A DNA stretch of 64,000 bases from Salipaludibacillus neizhouensis (lineage in GTDB: Bacteria > Bacillota > Bacilli > Bacillales > Salisediminibacteriaceae). Both the position numbers and the translations under genes were made by a program. Location: assembly GCF_002886185.1 (NCBI RefSeq), contig NZ_KZ614146.1, forward strand, positions 1,782,930 to 1,846,929. Reading direction: 5' to 3'. The notes beneath the pieces were generated by a model that searched no databases, was not told the origin of the DNA, and was given only the letters and a program-made list of their open reading frames with translations. Of the stretch, positions 54,341 through 64,000 are shown piece after piece; the first letter of the stretch is position 1, and each line of letters begins with the position of its first letter.

Positions 54341-55276
54341 ATGAAAAAAACAACTTTTACGTATTCATCTTTGGATGGGACAAAGATCTTTGCTAGAAAA
54401 TGGTCCCCCGAAAAGCCGGTTAAACCAAAAGCAGTCATCCAGATTGCTCATGGTATGGCTGAACATTCCGAAAGATACACGGATTTTGCAGCTTTTCTAG
54501 TAGATTCTGATTATGTTGTATATGCAAATGATCACCGTGGTCACGGATACACGATGGCCTCTATGAAAGAATACGGATATTTTGCTGATGAGAATGGTTT
54601 CGACACTGCAACAGATGATCTACTCATATTAACGGAACGAATCGAACAGGAATACAACGGTGTTCCCATTTTTCTATTAGGTCATAGCATGGGTTCATTT
54701 TTAGCAAGAAGATATATTCAATTAGCTGGGGTCAAGATTAATGGTGTGATCATATCCGGGACTGGCAGCGATCCGGGTTTTCAAGGAAAACTAGGCATAG
54801 CCTTAGCAATCGTTGAAAAAAAACTGAAAGGGAACTCTACTCCTAGTCCATTGTTGAATTACCTTACGTTCAGAAGTCATAATCGCTTATTTGAACCTTC
54901 GCGTACGATTTATGACTGGCTAAGCTCCGATGAGAAAACCGTTGATCTTTATGTGGATGACCCACTATGCGGCGGGACATGTTCGACCAGTTTCTTCCAT
55001 GATTTATTTACTGGCTTAGCATCTATTCATAACTTGGAACTTAATCAACTTATTTCTAAAGAGTTGCCTGTATTCATTTTCTCCGGGGACAAAGACCCTG
55101 TTGGTAACAATGGCGTAGGGGTAAAAGCCATTTTTGACATGTATCAAAAAATAGGGATACAGGATATAAGCTATAAACTCTATAAAAATGGCAGGCATGA
55201 AATGCTCCATGAAGTTAATAAAACCGAAGTTTATTTGGATGTTAAGAATTGGATAGAAGCACGTCTTAAATACTAA
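54341..55276 (+). CDS. Alpha/beta hydrolase, monoacylglycerol-lipase-like
   Basis: 311 residues. Nucleophile elbow GHSMGSF near residue 115 (Ser), oxyanion block QIAHGMAEHSERY near the N-terminus, DHRGHG after it, catalytic Asp probably in FSGDKDPVG and His in NGRHEMLHE near the end. Layout matches the Hydrolase_4 lipases that act on monoglycerides or lysophospholipids. No signal peptide. ATG 54341 follows AAAGGGG. Stands alone, upstream of fabF. Confidence 0.87.
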   Translation: MKKTTFTYSSLDGTKIFARKWSPEKPVKPKAVIQIAHGMAEHSERYTDFAAFLVDSDYVVYANDHRGHGYTMASMKEYGYFADENGFDTATDDLLILTERIEQEYNGVPIFLLGHSMGSFLARRYIQLAGVKINGVIISGTGSDPGFQGKLGIALAIVEKKLKGNSTPSPLLNYLTFRSHNRLFEPSRTIYDWLSSDEKTVDLYVDDPLCGGTCSTSFFHDLFTGLASIHNLELNQLISKELPVFIFSGDKDPVGNNGVGVKAIFDMYQKIGIQDISYKLYKNGRHEMLHEVNKTEVYLDVKNWIEARLKY

Positions 55277-55440
55277 TTCAACTGAATAATTCATCTATTC
55301 AAGATTTCCCGAGCAACTAATTTAAAAAGATATCTTCATTTCAAGGCTAGGTTAGGATAGAATAATAGGTAGCAGTTATTATGACCAAGTAATAAGTCAA
55401 GATATAGTTCTACAAACCCCATTCATAAGGAGAAGATTAG

Positions 55441-56682
55441 ATGCAGAAACGAGTTGTCGTGACAGGTATAGGGGCAGTATCCCCTTTAGGAAATAACGCT
55501 ATTACTTCATGGACCAATGCCATAAATGGTGTCTCAGGTATCGCCCCGATGACAAGAGTTGACCCGGATAAATTCCAAGTCAAAGTTTCTGGTGAAGTAC
55601 GGAACTTCGATGTGAACGACTTCATGGATTTCAAGGAAGCTAGACGTATGGCCAGATTTACTCACCTAGCAATTGCGGCAAGTAAAATGGCGATCAAAGA
55701 TGCCGGAATAGAAATTGGTAAGGAAATTGAAGCGGAGCGAATTGGGGTTTGGATAGGCTCTGGGATTGGTGGATTGGATGAGTTTGAATCTCAACACAAG
55801 AAGTACTTAGAAAAAGGACCTAGAAAAGTCAGCCCTTTTATTATTCCTATGTTTATACCCGACATGGCGTCTGGAAGAGTATCGATTGAATTAGGAGCAA
55901 AAGGGATAAATAATTGCTCTGTCACTGCCTGTGCATCAGGAGCGAATTCCATCGGGGATGCCTTTCGTGTGATTCAACATGGACATGCAGAAATGATGGT
56001 AGCTGGTGGGGCGGAATCAGCGATTACTGAAATGACAATTGCAGGATTTACGAACATGACGGCATTGTCCAGAAACCCGGATCCGGTAACTGCAAGCCGG
56101 CCTTTTGATAAAAATAGAGACGGGTTTGTGATTGCAGAGGGAGCTGCTACGTTGATATTAGAAGAACTCTCCCATGCAAAAGCTCGCGGAGCATCTATTT
56201 ATGGAGAATTAGTTGGGTATGGCGCTACAGGGGATGCGTATCACATAACTACGCCTGCTCCAAAAGGAGAAGGCGCCCAACGAGCAATGAAGTTAGCGAT
56301 GGCCGACGGAAACGTTACACCTGAGCAAGTTGATTATATTAATGCCCACGGTACCTCTACCCGATATAATGATTTATATGAAACCATTGCTATTAAAGAG
56401 GTCTTCGGTAAACATGCGTATGACGTAGCAATAAGTTCTACTAAATCGATGACAGGGCATTTATTAGGAGCGGCTGGTGCTCTTGAAGCTATTTTTTCAC
56501 TTATGGCATTAAAGGAGAATATTATTCCTCCTACAATAAATTTTCAGACTCCTGACGAAGAGTTGGATTTAAATTACGTTCCTAATCATGCTCTAGAAAA
56601 AAATGTAGATACGGTTCTTTCCAACTCTTTAGGTTTTGGAGGCCATAATGCAACGCTTGTCTTCAGAAAAATAAAAGAATAA
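55441..56682 (+). CDS. fabF: Beta-ketoacyl-ACP synthase II
   Basis: Elongation condensing enzyme of type II fatty acid synthesis. 413 residues. Catalytic Cys164 in [10 protein letters not shown], His in [11 protein letters not shown] and His in [13 protein letters not shown] form the complete triad; GFGGHNA closes the chain. It is not next to fabH, fabD or acpP, so it may be an extra condensing enzyme; I see no FapR site upstream. ATG 55441 follows AAGGAG. A large palindromic terminator lies between it and the convergent LLM gene. Confidence 0.93.
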   Translation: MQKRVVVTGIGAVSPLGNNAITSWTNAINGVSGIAPMTRVDPDKFQVKVSGEVRNFDVNDFMDFKEARRMARFTHLAIAASKMAIKDAGIEIGKEIEAERIGVWIGSGIGGLDEFESQHKKYLEKGPRKVSPFIIPMFIPDMASGRVSIELGAKGINNCSVTACASGANSIGDAFRVIQHGHAEMMVAGGAESAITEMTIAGFTNMTALSRNPDPVTASRPFDKNRDGFVIAEGAATLILEELSHAKARGASIYGELVGYGATGDAYHITTPAPKGEGAQRAMKLAMADGNVTPEQVDYINAHGTSTRYNDLYETIAIKEVFGKHAYDVAISSTKSMTGHLLGAAGALEAIFSLMALKENIIPPTINFQTPDEELDLNYVPNHALEKNVDTVLSNSLGFGGHNATLVFRKIKE

Positions 56683-56795
56683 CCACTTGAAATTTTAGAT
56701 CATTTTTCTTTAGGAGTCTCGCGGATTCGAGCCTCTCTGTTCGATGAAAACAAAAATCTCTAGAAAACCGATAATTTTATAAATCATCTTGTAAA

Positions 56796-56837
56796 AAAGG
56801 GACTGAAAAAGTAAATGTTTACTTTTTCAGTCCCTTT
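56796..56837. terminator. Large bidirectional terminator
   Basis: AAAGGGACTGAAAAAGTAAA and its perfect reverse complement around a TG loop (20-bp arms), between the convergent fabF and LLM genes. A weaker relative of this sequence occurs at 1990-2035. Confidence 0.92.
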
Positions 56838-56856
56838 CTATAATTAATTGTTTTCG

Positions 56857-57879
56857 CTACTTTTTAATACTAACGTCCGATACAATTTCAAATGATCGAA
56901 GGCGGGCTTCATGATCGAAAATTTGTGAATTAATCATTATTTCACTTGCTCCGGTTTTGTTTTGAAAATCTTGCAGTTTTTCTTGGATCATAGCAGGAGT
57001 ACCAACCATTGCGGAACCAAATTGCTTTTCCAGTACCGATTTTTCATAGTCACTCCATATCTCATCCATGTCATCTACAGGAGCTTGTAAAAGATTAGGC
57101 GTATTCCGGATAATATTTAAAAACTGTATTTGCATAGAAGTCGCAAGTCGTTGCGCTTCCTTTTCTGTATCAGCAGCAATGACATTGGCAACTACCATGG
57201 AGTATGGTTCAGCTAGTACATCAGATGGCTGGAAGTTATTATAATAAAGTTCGAGTGCTGGTATCGTGTTTTCCGGAGAGAAGTGACTCGCAAATGCAAA
57301 GGGTAACCCTTTCTCCGCGGCAAGTCGAGCACTAAACCCGCTGGAACCCAATAACCAAATCGGAATAGACAACCCTTCACCTGGAATCGCTCTTACTTTA
57401 GGATCAGACTCTTCAGGACTAAAATAGTTTGTCAGTTCCTCTAGTTGTTCTGGAAAATCCTGTCCATCACTTCCTTGTCCCTTTCGTAAAGCAAATGCTG
57501 TTCGTTGATCTGTTCCCGGTGCACGTCCCAGCCCTAAATCGATGCGATTAGGGTATAATGATTCTAATGTTCCAAATTGTTCAGCAATCACTAGCGGGGC
57601 ATGATTAGGTAACATGATCCCACCTGAACCAACGCGCATACTCTCAGTTACTTGCGCTACATGTCCAATTAAAACAGACGTAGCTGAACTACCTATTCCC
57701 GGCATATTATGATGCTCAGCAAGCCAGTATCTATTAAATCCTAACTTTTCAGCGTGTATGGCCAAATTTGCTGTGTTCTTAAACGAATCGTGAGCTGTAC
57801 CGCCTTCAACGATAGATGCTAAATCAAGGACAGATAATGGTATTTCTTCTAGTAGTTTGCTACGATTAGCTATAGACAT
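56857..57879 (-). CDS. LLM-class flavin-dependent oxidoreductase (MsnO8-like)
   Basis: 340 residues of the bacterial-luciferase superfamily, F420/FMN TIM barrel. [19 protein letters not shown] near residue 53, [23 protein letters not shown] and [18 protein letters not shown] are the characteristic MsnO8/YceB-like blocks. Substrate unknown; many relatives are FMN-linked monooxygenases. ATG 57879 after AAGAAAGAAG. Monocistronic, minus strand. Confidence 0.9.
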   Translation of the reverse strand: MSIANRSKLLEEIPLSVLDLASIVEGGTAHDSFKNTANLAIHAEKLGFNRYWLAEHHNMPGIGSSATSVLIGHVAQVTESMRVGSGGIMLPNHAPLVIAEQFGTLESLYPNRIDLGLGRAPGTDQRTAFALRKGQGSDGQDFPEQLEELTNYFSPEESDPKVRAIPGEGLSIPIWLLGSSGFSARLAAEKGLPFAFASHFSPENTIPALELYYNNFQPSDVLAEPYSMVVANVIAADTEKEAQRLATSMQIQFLNIIRNTPNLLQAPVDDMDEIWSDYEKSVLEKQFGSAMVGTPAMIQEKLQDFQNKTGASEIMINSQIFDHEARLRSFEIVSDVSIKK

Positions 57880-58008
57880 TATTTCAACTTCTTTCTTGTT
57901 AAATATTTATTGTGAAAGGAAGCTAGGAATAACTTCTCAGTAATACATATGTTTAGTCTATCAATAGCTATCTTACAATCAAAATATATTGCTTATAAAA
58001 ATTGTTTT

Positions 58009-58063
58009 CCCGGCGAGGGTGAAGTCTTTCTCAAAGAAAGCGTCCGCCTGGAGCGAACTCAGA
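58009..58063. repeat. Degenerate short interspersed element with GCGTCCGCCTGGAGCGAA core
   Basis: The stretch GCGTCCGCCTGGAGCGAA in a 280-bp A/T-rich gap is locally GC-rich and preceded by CTTTC-TCAAA-GAAAG. I recall a similar phrase as a scattered intergenic sequence in Bacillaceae genomes; only one copy is in this window, so repeat status is from memory. Confidence 0.4.
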
Positions 58064-58157
58064 GGCAAACATTTCCTTTTAAATTCAGCAATTATTTAGG
58101 AAACAACCTATAACATTCATTAATAACAAAGACACAATCTTAAAAAGGATGAACTAC

Positions 58158-58748
58158 ATGACAAACAAACTTCCACCAGGACAATTCGAAACACAAAAAT
58201 GGCCTATTTTACATCAAGGAGATGTTTATCCATTCAATGAATCTACATGGAAATTCAAATTATTTGGTGAAGTAAAGAAAGAACTGGAATTATCTTATCA
58301 AGAGGTGATGGAACTTCCCAAAACCATATCGTCTATAGACATGCATTGCGTCACAACTTGGTCGAAATTCGGAAATTCTTTTGAAGGAATTGCTTTTCGA
58401 GAATTCTTAAATCTCATCCATATAAATGATGGAGTGAAATACGTTAAAATTTACGGCTACTACAACGGGGATCCCTTTGGATATTCCGCTAACCTTCCAT
58501 TGAATGCATTATTAGGGGACGATTCTTTATTTGTCTATAAGTGGAAAGACGAGCAAAGAAACTGGCAGGAAATCACTCCTAAGCACGGTTATCCATTAAG
58601 GTTTATTCCACCGGCCGCTTTTTATCTTTGGAAAGGATCTAAATGGGTATCTGGTATAAGGTTTATGAAAGAAGATGAAGAAGGGTTCTGGGAGGAGCTT
58701 GGATATTCTATGACCGCAAACCCTTTTAAAGAAGAACGATACAGGTAG
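58158..58748 (+). CDS. Sulfite-oxidase-like molybdopterin oxidoreductase, minimal domain
   Basis: 196 residues, the Mo-pterin-binding domain only (no heme, no C-terminal dimer domain). The Mo-ligand cysteine is in SIDMHCVTTWSKFGNSFEGI (near residue 60); GYPLRFIPPAAFYLWKGSKWV closes the family pattern. No Tat or Sec signal, so it should be cytoplasmic, unlike MsrP. ATG 58158 is used because AAAAAGG lies 9 nt before it and touches ATG 58149. Physiological substrate unknown; a molybdenum-cofactor pathway must exist elsewhere. Confidence 0.88.
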   Translation: MTNKLPPGQFETQKWPILHQGDVYPFNESTWKFKLFGEVKKELELSYQEVMELPKTISSIDMHCVTTWSKFGNSFEGIAFREFLNLIHINDGVKYVKIYGYYNGDPFGYSANLPLNALLGDDSLFVYKWKDEQRNWQEITPKHGYPLRFIPPAAFYLWKGSKWVSGIRFMKEDEEGFWEELGYSMTANPFKEERYR

Positions 58749-58841
58749 TTTATACTTTGTCTTGAAATGCATTCATGAGAAGGTTGACTGTATCTTCTCA
58801 TGTTCCAAAATATTTAAGTTAGTAGTGAGGATGGGGAAAGA

Positions 58842-61800
58842 GTGAAAAACTTAAAGAATGAAACGTTGTCTTTTAGCGAGGTCGAGTTTACGACCGCAGA
58901 AACATATCGATATCAGAGATTAGCAGATAAAAAACAAAGTACGATGTTTGAAGTTGCCTTTTGTGGACACTTTTCAGCTGGGAAATCAACGCTGTTAAAT
59001 AAAATGCTTCAAGCAGATATCCTGCCGACAAGTCCTATACCTACGAGTGCAAATATCGTTCGAATCCAAAAAGGAGATCTCGCTTTAAAAGTACATTCTC
59101 AAGATTCAGATGACGACCATGTGTTTGAAGGGGAAATTCCATGGGACAAAGTTAGACAATGGGGAATGGATGGAAAATCGTTATCAGGGATGACAATTAC
59201 TGCCCCTTTACCTTTTTTAGGAGATCATGGGTGTATTGTAGATACCCCGGGTGTAGATTCTACCGATGATTCCCATGAAGCCGTGACTGTCGAGCAGCTT
59301 TATTCAACAGATGCAATTGTGTATGTCATGGATTACAATCATGTCCAATCAGAGACAAATCTTTCGTTTTTACGGCAATTATCCTTGGAGAAGAAGCCAA
59401 TTTACCTTGTCGTTAATCAAATTGACAAACATGATGAACGTGAAATAAGTTTAGATGCCTTCAGAACATCGGTTACCAAAGTTCTGAAGGAGTGGGATAT
59501 CACATTCATCGAGCTCTTTTTTACATCCATGAAGAAAATGGATCATCCAGCGAATCAATTCACAGAACTTGAAAAAAAATTGAAAGGACTCTTGTTTAAC
59601 AGCGAACGATTATTAGACGATTCTTTTAAACAATTGAACCATGGATTTTACCAGGCGATCGAATCACGATTACTCGTGGAGAAACAAGAATCGCTAAACG
59701 AAGTTTATGAGAAAGTAGAGGAAGACGGTTTTGACTCAAAGGATTTAGACAGACAAGAAGAATTAGCTCAAGAGCTTGTAAAGCTTCGTGATTATGATCA
59801 GGTCATGAGAGAATCCTATCAAAAGGACATGAGCAGTCTCTTTAAAAATGTTACTCTTTTTCCTTATACTACGACGGAGTTAACAAAGCACTGGTTAGGG
59901 GCAATGGAACCTGGTTTTAAGATGGGCTTTTTATTCTCAAAAAAGAAAACAGAAGAAGAGCAAGACAGCAGGTTAATGAAACTCATTGACGAACTAGAGG
60001 ACAAAGTAAAATCCCAGCTTTTATTTCATGTTCAAGCATACTTTCAAAAGGTAAACCATGAGGAACTTCTAAACAAACAAGCTTTTGAAAAGGCTTATGA
60101 AGATCTTTCCATTGTTTTAGAGATGGATTGGTTTAAAAATCAGATAAATCGAGGCCATAAAAGCAGTGATTATGTTTATACATTTACGAAAGTCATCACG
60201 ACTAAAATTGTCAAACACATTCAATCACAATCTGCTGCTTTACTGGAAGTTTGGATCAAAGAAAGAAAAGCATATGTAACGAAGCAAAAGGAGCAGTTAG
60301 TCGGAAAACTTCTCTCCCTCGAAAACTTAGACGACTACAAAAAAGAGCTGAACCTTAATAAAACATTGTATGATAATCAATTGAAAGGCATTCAGATACT
60401 TAAACCGGAGAAACAAACGTCTCGAGACTTCGAGAAAAAACTTATCGATGTTAGCTTTTTGACCTATCCTAGTGAATCTGTGCAGCAATTTAAAGGAATT
60501 GCTCTCCCAACTGACTCTATTATTAATGAGGAGGAAGAGGAGGTTTTAGAAACTCATGAGAACAGCTTTTCTGAAAAGGAAGCGGCTGTATGGTTGGACA
60601 AACTTCATGAAGGATTATTGGCATCACAGGATTCTAAAATTCTTACTTCAGAGCGTAACCAATTACTAGAACGTATTAAGCGTTATAAAGATCAAACATT
60701 TATTATTTCATTGTTTGGTGCATTTAGTGCAGGAAAATCCAGTTTTGCGAATGCCCTACTCGGAGAAAGAGTGATGCCAGTTTCGCCTAACCCTACAACA
60801 GCAACCGTTACTACTGTTCTCGCTCCAACAAACGATAACTCACATGGAACGGCTGTCATAGCGTTGAAATCCAAGCGCGCGTTATCGGACGAAATAAACT
60901 CTGTGAGTAGTACACTAGATCTTTCGTTAACAGTAGATTCAATCAAGACATGGAAGCCTGATAAAAAATCTTTTGTAACTAGCTGGCAAAAAACAAATGC
61001 TGATTATCTAAGCACTATCCAAACCAGCTTACTGGAAAAAAAGTTACCTCTAGGAGAGACGCTCACCGTATCAAACGACGAATTAGCTTCTTATGTTGCT
61101 GATGAGCAATACGCCTGTTTAATTGAACAAGTCCATATTTACTATGATTGTAACTTAACAAGACAAGGAATTGTCCTGGTAGACACGCCCGGCGTTAATT
61201 CAATACATGCGAGACATACTAACGTTGCATTCAAACAGCTACGTCAGTCGGATGCGATTTTCTATTTAACTTATTACAATCATGCATTTTCTAAAGCCGA
61301 CCATTATTTTTTACAGCAGATGGGGAAAGTTAATAAAAGCTTTGGCCAAGACAAGTTATATTTTGTGATTAATGCCTCAGATCTTGCTGAAAGCATTGGT
61401 GAATTAAATGGTGTTAAACGCCATGTCCAAGATCAACTTAAAAATAATGGGATAGAACAACCAAGGGTTTATCATTTATCCAGTAAGGAAGGTATGGCGC
61501 AAAAAGAAAAGAAAACAATCGAGGAAACTAGCTTTTCCCGATTTGAAGAAGCCTTCTATCAACAAACGATTCTTGAACTTAAAACTCTTGCTATTAAAAT
61601 GATTGAACATCAAGCCGAACAATTCAGTGAAAAATTAAAAGACAGTATTTCCTTTATGACATCAGATAGAGATGTCCAAATTCAAAAACAAACCGAATTA
61701 AAAGCAATCGCAGCAGAAGAAATAGAAAGAGTCCAGGAACAAAGGTTTACTGTACCAACTAGGGATGTTCTTCATGAGTTAGATCAGTTTACACTATATT

Positions 61801-62438
61801 TGCGACAAAGAATCACTTATGTATTAAATGATTATTATCCTATGACGATTAATGTCTCTGTGCTTACTGGTACATCTAAAAAACAACTTCACCAGCAGTT
61901 AATAGGAGCGATTCAAGAATGGCGCGGTCATGGTGAACAATTTATGAAACAAGAAATTGAAGCTATTTCAATAAGGTTAGAAAATGTCATCAAACGTTTT
62001 GTGGAAGCGTGGTTAATGGAACAGAAAAACAATGTTTCGAAGCGGCTTCCGTATTTTACGATGGATGGTGAACTAAAAAGTGTAGAATTAAAGGATAATG
62101 ACCAAGACATCAGTTTTACATTTGATCCACTGCCTTACTTAACTTATTTGAAATCTAAAAAAGATTTTTTTGAAAATGGGAAAGCTAAGGATTTAAAGGA
62201 AGCACTAGTGAATGATGGGACAGAAAGAGCAAAAGAGCAAATTTCGAAAGCTGCCGAAAAGTTTCAGGAGTCCGTTAATCAGTCCATGGAATCATTAGAA
62301 AAACAGATGCAATCACGACTCACAGAAACCATACAAGAGGAAAGTCAACGCTTAGATGCCCTCTTAGATCGTCAAGAAAAGCAAAGTTTAGAACAAGAGC
62401 TCACGATGATAGATACACTCATAAAATCCTCCTCATAA
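58842..62438 (+). CDS. dynA: Bacterial dynamin-like protein, tandem double-GTPase form
   Basis: 1198 residues, the size of Bacillus DynA (YpbR). Two complete dynamin units are fused: P-loop GHFSAGKST at about 42-50 with DTPGVDSTDD, then GAFSAGKSS near 627 with VDTPGVNSIHARH; each G domain is followed by a long helical stalk region. DynA remodels and fuses membranes and protects against membrane-damaging stress such as phage or pore formers (family knowledge). GTG 58842 follows GGGGAAAGAG. A short SspL-like gene follows 30 nt after the stop. Confidence 0.95.
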   Translation: MKNLKNETLSFSEVEFTTAETYRYQRLADKKQSTMFEVAFCGHFSAGKSTLLNKMLQADILPTSPIPTSANIVRIQKGDLALKVHSQDSDDDHVFEGEIPWDKVRQWGMDGKSLSGMTITAPLPFLGDHGCIVDTPGVDSTDDSHEAVTVEQLYSTDAIVYVMDYNHVQSETNLSFLRQLSLEKKPIYLVVNQIDKHDEREISLDAFRTSVTKVLKEWDITFIELFFTSMKKMDHPANQFTELEKKLKGLLFNSERLLDDSFKQLNHGFYQAIESRLLVEKQESLNEVYEKVEEDGFDSKDLDRQEELAQELVKLRDYDQVMRESYQKDMSSLFKNVTLFPYTTTELTKHWLGAMEPGFKMGFLFSKKKTEEEQDSRLMKLIDELEDKVKSQLLFHVQAYFQKVNHEELLNKQAFEKAYEDLSIVLEMDWFKNQINRGHKSSDYVYTFTKVITTKIVKHIQSQSAALLEVWIKERKAYVTKQKEQLVGKLLSLENLDDYKKELNLNKTLYDNQLKGIQILKPEKQTSRDFEKKLIDVSFLTYPSESVQQFKGIALPTDSIINEEEEEVLETHENSFSEKEAAVWLDKLHEGLLASQDSKILTSERNQLLERIKRYKDQTFIISLFGAFSAGKSSFANALLGERVMPVSPNPTTATVTTVLAPTNDNSHGTAVIALKSKRALSDEINSVSSTLDLSLTVDSIKTWKPDKKSFVTSWQKTNADYLSTIQTSLLEKKLPLGETLTVSNDELASYVADEQYACLIEQVHIYYDCNLTRQGIVLVDTPGVNSIHARHTNVAFKQLRQSDAIFYLTYYNHAFSKADHYFLQQMGKVNKSFGQDKLYFVINASDLAESIGELNGVKRHVQDQLKNNGIEQPRVYHLSSKEGMAQKEKKTIEETSFSRFEEAFYQQTILELKTLAIKMIEHQAEQFSEKLKDSISFMTSDRDVQIQKQTELKAIAAEEIERVQEQRFTVPTRDVLHELDQFTLYLRQRITYVLNDYYPMTINVSVLTGTSKKQLHQQLIGAIQEWRGHGEQFMKQEIEAISIRLENVIKRFVEAWLMEQKNNVSKRLPYFTMDGELKSVELKDNDQDISFTFDPLPYLTYLKSKKDFFENGKAKDLKEALVNDGTERAKEQISKAAEKFQESVNQSMESLEKQMQSRLTETIQEESQRLDALLDRQEKQSLEQELTMIDTLIKSSS

Positions 62439-62468
62439 GTAAACATTATGGGAGTGGAGGTGATGAAG

Positions 62469-62621
62469 GTGGGCAAACAACGAGGTCATCGGAACAAACA
62501 AAGTGGCGATGCACGGACATTAAGCGTAAATCCATTAGGAAGGCCACCTGATGAGAATAGTGCTGCAGGAGAAGTAGTAAGCAGAGGCCAAGAACTCGCG
62601 AAGAAGAAAAATACGAGATAA
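62469..62621 (+). CDS. Small basic protein, possible SspL-type spore protein
   Basis: 50 residues beginning MGKQRGHRNKQSGD and ending ELAKKKNTR. GTG 62469 lies 8 nt after a perfect GGAGGTGA site; ATG 62463 is too close to it. Small size, high Lys/Arg/Gly/Asn content, a central NPLGRPP and the K-rich xKKNTR tail resemble the minor small acid-soluble spore protein SspL. I am not sure: similarity is limited to composition and the C-terminus. It follows dynA and precedes its own terminator. Confidence 0.55.
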   Translation: MGKQRGHRNKQSGDARTLSVNPLGRPPDENSAAGEVVSRGQELAKKKNTR

Positions 62622-62634
62622 TTTTATCCTGAAG

Positions 62635-62671
62635 CCGTGTTAGGGAGTTTCCCCCTTTCACGGTTTTTTTA
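62635..62671 (+). terminator. Intrinsic terminator after the small basic protein
   Basis: CCGTG-TTA-GGG / CCC-CCTTT-CACGG with an inner loop, followed by TTTTTTT. Confidence 0.85.
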
Positions 62672-62738
62672 TTGTACAGAAGTTTATATCGGAACAGTGA
62701 CGCTGTCCTTTGAATAACGTATCACTGAGGTGGAGCGG

Positions 62739-63437
62739 ATGAAAAAGAATTCCTACATGAATATGCTGGCAGAATTAAACGTTTTAAGTGCACATCCTGG
62801 AGGAAAACTGCTAACAAAACAAATGATTAATGAGTTGGGGATCACTCCTGACATGACTATTTTAGATGCTGGCTGCGGACTGGGAGAAACAGCTCGTTTT
62901 ATATCCGAGATGTATGGTTGCAAAGTAAACGCAATTGACAGTCATCCGGTCATGGTAAGCAAAGCAAGGAAAAATCTTGAAAATAATAAAAATGTTGTTG
63001 TTCAATTCACAACAGTACTCGATTTGCCGTTCGCGGAAAACTCCTTTCACCACGTTATATGTGAATCTGTCCTTAGTTTTACGCATGCGCCAAAAGCTTT
63101 AAAGGAGATTCAACGTGTTTTAAAAGATGATGGTCAAGTCCTTATTAATGAAATGTGCCTCCGTCAACCCTTTTCTTCCATTGATGAAAAGAAGGTGAAG
63201 AACTTTTATGAGGTAGAAACATTGTATACTAAAAATGATTGGCTAAATCTTCTTAAGAATTCAGGCTTCTCAAAAGTCACAGAAATGCCATTTAAGCCCT
63301 CAGAGGAACCCGCTACTGAAATTCTTCTACCTGACAATATCACTAGGGAACAGTTGGATATTTTAGATGAACACGCGGAGATGTTGAGTATGATGAGTGG
63401 ACATGTGGAGCCAATACTTCTAAGTTGTGAAAAATAA
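62739..63437 (+). CDS. Class I SAM-dependent methyltransferase
   Basis: 232 residues. Motif I ILDAGCGLGETARFI near residue 45 binds SAM; AIDSHPVM is the acidic loop, LPFAENSFHHVICES is motif II/III, and KEIQRVLKDDGQVLINE is motif IV. Methyltransf_11-type core with a C-terminal helical cap. Substrate unknown. ATG 62739 is used; GAGGTG is 6 nt before it, while GTG 62730 overlaps that site. A terminator overlaps the short frame downstream. Confidence 0.88.
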   Translation: MKKNSYMNMLAELNVLSAHPGGKLLTKQMINELGITPDMTILDAGCGLGETARFISEMYGCKVNAIDSHPVMVSKARKNLENNKNVVVQFTTVLDLPFAENSFHHVICESVLSFTHAPKALKEIQRVLKDDGQVLINEMCLRQPFSSIDEKKVKNFYEVETLYTKNDWLNLLKNSGFSKVTEMPFKPSEEPATEILLPDNITREQLDILDEHAEMLSMMSGHVEPILLSCEK

Positions 63438-63490
63438 TGTTGAAATTTGCTTTCTGTCATCGTTTAAACTTAATAGGGGAGGGAATATAA

Positions 63491-63592
63491 ATGATACGTA
63501 ATCTAAAACTTAATAAAAGAACTTCGTTCGACTTTATGCTCAGTCGAACTTTCTTTTATATAGGAATCAGATTACCTCAAGAGTGTTTCTAA
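63491..63592 (+). CDS. Possible 33-codon leader peptide (doubtful)
   Basis: ATG 63491 has a very strong GGGGAGGG site. The 33 residues are basic and mildly hydrophobic with no known family. A hairpin with a T-run lies inside the frame, so translation through it could affect read-through to the membrane gene that starts 26 nt later. Equally it may be an accident of sequence. Confidence 0.3.
   Translation: MIRNLKLNKRTSFDFMLSRTFFYIGIRLPQECF
63526..63556 (+). terminator. Intrinsic terminator or attenuator ahead of the last gene
   Basis: GTTCGACT / AGTCGAAC perfect 8-bp stem with an 8-nt loop, then TTTCTTTTAT. Confidence 0.75.
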
Positions 63593-63618
63593 AAAAAGAA
63601 TAGAAAAAGGTGAATACA

Positions 63619-64000
63619 ATGCCATTCGCTCGACTCCTGATGACAGGTATAGCAAAAATTCTTAGTAAAGTATTTAGTATGGCTACTCTCACTTTTTTTG
63701 GCAGGCTTCCAACGCAAGACAGCTCAAAAATGAGCTTCATGGGGCTTGTATCGTTGTACTGGATTTACATTATTATTTCTGTTTTTTACCCCACCTTAGC
63801 AGAAATGTTAATTCCCTTTCTACCTGATGATGACACGATTATTAGAAACACTTCTATCGCTCTTGTACTTATTCTTCCTTTAACTGTTGGATATACATCA
63901 TTAAAATTAGAGAACCGCGACTCAGAATGCTCTGTCGTTAAACAATTACTAATGGGATATATCTACTCATTTGTTCTAGGTCTTTTATCGATGGTTTTAG
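63619..64000 (+). CDS. Membrane protein of unknown function, 3' end cut by window
   Basis: Open from ATG 63619 (AAAAAGGTG upstream) to the end of the window, at least 127 residues. Two clear hydrophobic segments (SLYWIYIIISVFYPTL and ALVLILPLTVGYTSL) with a third starting at the edge; an acidic loop PDDDT between them. Seen as an uncharacterised integral membrane protein. No family recognised. Confidence 0.75.
   Translation, partial: MPFARLLMTGIAKILSKVFSMATLTFFGRLPTQDSSKMSFMGLVSLYWIYIIISVFYPTLAEMLIPFLPDDDTIIRNTSIALVLILPLTVGYTSLKLENRDSECSVVKQLLMGYIYSFVLGLLSMVL

Noticed and set aside
58142-62438. Sulfite-oxidase-like gene plus dynA as an anti-phage island
   Set aside because: dynA can contribute to phage tolerance in Bacillus, but it is a core gene there and no other defence gene, integrase or composition shift is seen nearby.

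Overview
The window is a chromosomal segment from a moderately halophilic, AT-rich, spore-forming Bacillaceae of the Virgibacillus/Oceanobacillus/Lentibacillus/Halobacillus kind. This rests on an ectABC ectoine operon, a PutP/OpuE-type proline symporter with a SigB-like promoter, strong GGAGG ribosome binding sites, a T-box on proB, Bacillus-type genes (dynA, cvfB, typA, the arg-carAB order) and a probable small acid-soluble spore protein. I see no rRNA, tRNA, CRISPR, phage or transposase gene. Genus is inferred from gene content only.

Layout. 1-6.3 kb: redox and envelope genes (ohr, a membrane-anchored MsrA-MsrB fusion, a second msrA, a serine hydrolase, a ring-cleaving dioxygenase, cardiolipin synthase). 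6.6-19.2 kb: an almost complete arginine pathway, argC-argJ-argB-argD-carA-carB-argF-argG-argH, behind a strong promoter flanked by ARG-box-like operators. 19.6-25.9 kb: ilvE, an amidohydrolase, a 35-residue symporter accessory peptide plus Na+/proline symporter, then a translationally coupled DUF6884 / deoxyinosine glycosylase / 5'-3' exonuclease operon followed by a zinc-ribbon gene. 26-35.6 kb: a cobalamin-binding protein, DCC and AbrB-like genes, ectABC, typA, a SigB-type orphan gene, and T-box-controlled proB. 35.6-45.6 kb: serine hydrolase, acyltransferase, DMT exporter, the amtB-DUF294-DnaQ-like operon, a HAD phosphatase with a SigB-type promoter, ilvA, cvfB. 45.8-64 kb: topB, a metallophosphoesterase, a retropepsin-like gene, a KOW protein, two distantly similar membrane proteins around an SDR gene, a lipase-like hydrolase, fabF, an LLM flavoenzyme, a sulfite-oxidase-like protein, dynA, an SspL-like peptide, a methyltransferase and a truncated membrane gene.

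Two themes tie the window together. The first is osmotic and general stress: ectoine synthesis, proline uptake, proline synthesis (proB), cardiolipin synthesis, methionine sulfoxide repair and several SigB-like promoters (GTTT-13/14-GGGTA). The second is nitrogen and amino-acid metabolism: arg, ilvE, ilvA, amtB with a GlnD-like neighbour, and proB.

The most notable non-coding feature is a family of seven intergenic repeats of about 70-155 bp in both orientations. The copies carry compensatory base changes in at least two stems, and one end reads as a small intrinsic terminator. This points to selection on an RNA fold rather than simple DNA debris.
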